Shown piece by piece: positions 14,945 through 15,194 of a DNA stretch of 15,194 nt. This DNA comes from Rhodospirillales bacterium (GTDB taxonomy: Bacteria > Pseudomonadota > Alphaproteobacteria > Acetobacterales > Acetobacteraceae): NCBI GenBank assembly GCA_903644035.1, contig CAHJXG010000548.1:1-15194 (forward strand), written 5' to 3'. The notes beneath the pieces were generated by a model. The model saw only the letters and a program-made list of their open reading frames with translations. It ran no database searches and had not been told where the DNA came from. Numbering within the stretch: position 1 is the first letter of the stretch; each line of letters starts with the position of its first letter. The position numbers and the translations under genes are program-made.

Positions 14945-15194
14945 TGCCGGTGCAGGTGGCCGTCACGGACGTTCTGTGGGCCGGTCCGACCGGCGTCATT
15001 TTCTCCGGCCGCACCGGCGAGGGCGGGCGGTTGATCGTCCGGCTCCGGGAGCGCGCCTACCTTGTTCAGGGCGAAGTCTACGAGGTCGAGGGCAAGGAAA
15101 CCGAGTACCTCGACGACCGGGGACACAGGCACTGGCAGGTCACGGCGGGCGCCGCCGTCCGCGTCCGGACCAGCGGCGCCCTGGTCGGGCCCTG
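14944..15194 (+). CDS. Start of a protein coupled to gmtX, possibly a RecD-like helicase
   Basis: From ATG 14944 (TGATG with the gmtX stop) 83 codons are visible before the window ends. They read as a beta-rich, OB-like domain: VAVTDVLWAGPTGVIFSGRT, then LIVRLRERAYLVQGEVYEVE, and a Trp/His-containing strand pair. Domains of this kind occur at the front of RecD-like superfamily 1 helicases. No ATPase motif lies inside the visible part, so the helicase call is an inference. Tight coupling suggests it works with the trio rather than being independent cargo. Confidence 0.5.
   Translation, partial: MPVQVAVTDVLWAGPTGVIFSGRTGEGGRLIVRLRERAYLVQGEVYEVEGKETEYLDDRGHRHWQVTAGAAVRVRTSGALVGP

Larger units (their letters stand above)
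9294..15194 (+). mobile_element. One end of a Gamma-Mobile-Trio (GMT) island, right part off the window
   Basis: The gmtY-gmtZ-gmtX order with overlapping genes defines this class of mobile island. In the Vibrio islands the trio sits near one end and cargo follows gmtX. The left boundary given here is only a guess, set at the stop of the small gene before the operon; it could lie anywhere in about 7260-9720. No flanking duplication was identified. Confidence 0.6.

Overview
The window is a high-GC, accessory-type stretch, most likely from an alphaproteobacterium. That guess rests on strong G/C preference at third codon positions and on gene style; nothing here fixes the species. I see no rRNA, tRNA or CRISPR array. 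Reading frames, motifs and junctions were read by eye; no database search was run, and family names rest on recalled motifs.

Left part, minus strand (1-6071). A superfamily 1 (UPF1/DNA2-like) helicase starts at 2011 and runs off the left edge. Separately, 6071 to 2689 is a tight four-gene operon: a soluble FtsH-like protein (AAA+ ATPase plus M41 zinc protease), a DUF2384/MbcA-type antitoxin, an 84-residue unknown protein and a calcineurin-like metallophosphoesterase. Junctions are an ATGA overlap, a 4-base gap and a GTGA overlap, so the genes are probably co-translated. No RES-domain toxin, the usual partner of such antitoxins, is present; the unknown protein and the phosphoesterase occupy its place. 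This is the best candidate for an undescribed toxin-antitoxin-like or defence system.

Middle part (6072-9723). This is a patchwork typical of an island edge: a decayed IS630-family transposase, two small paralogous proteins on opposite strands, a coding remnant, and two AT-rich blocks sharing the exact 10-mer TTGTCAACAT. The last 430 bases hold no convincing gene but contain three copies of CGTCTAG and a 24-base imperfect palindrome, just upstream of the recombinase genes.

Right part, plus strand (9724-15194). Three overlapping genes match the Gamma-Mobile-Trio (GMT): gmtY and gmtZ, both with tyrosine-recombinase catalytic motifs, and gmtX, a small helix-turn-helix/coiled-coil protein. A fourth coupled gene, cut by the right edge, begins with a small beta-rich domain like those at the front of RecD-like helicases. 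GMT islands are known mobile elements that carry anti-phage and antibacterial cargo. By analogy with the Vibrio islands the element's end should lie upstream of gmtY, in the patchwork region, and most cargo should lie to the right of this window.
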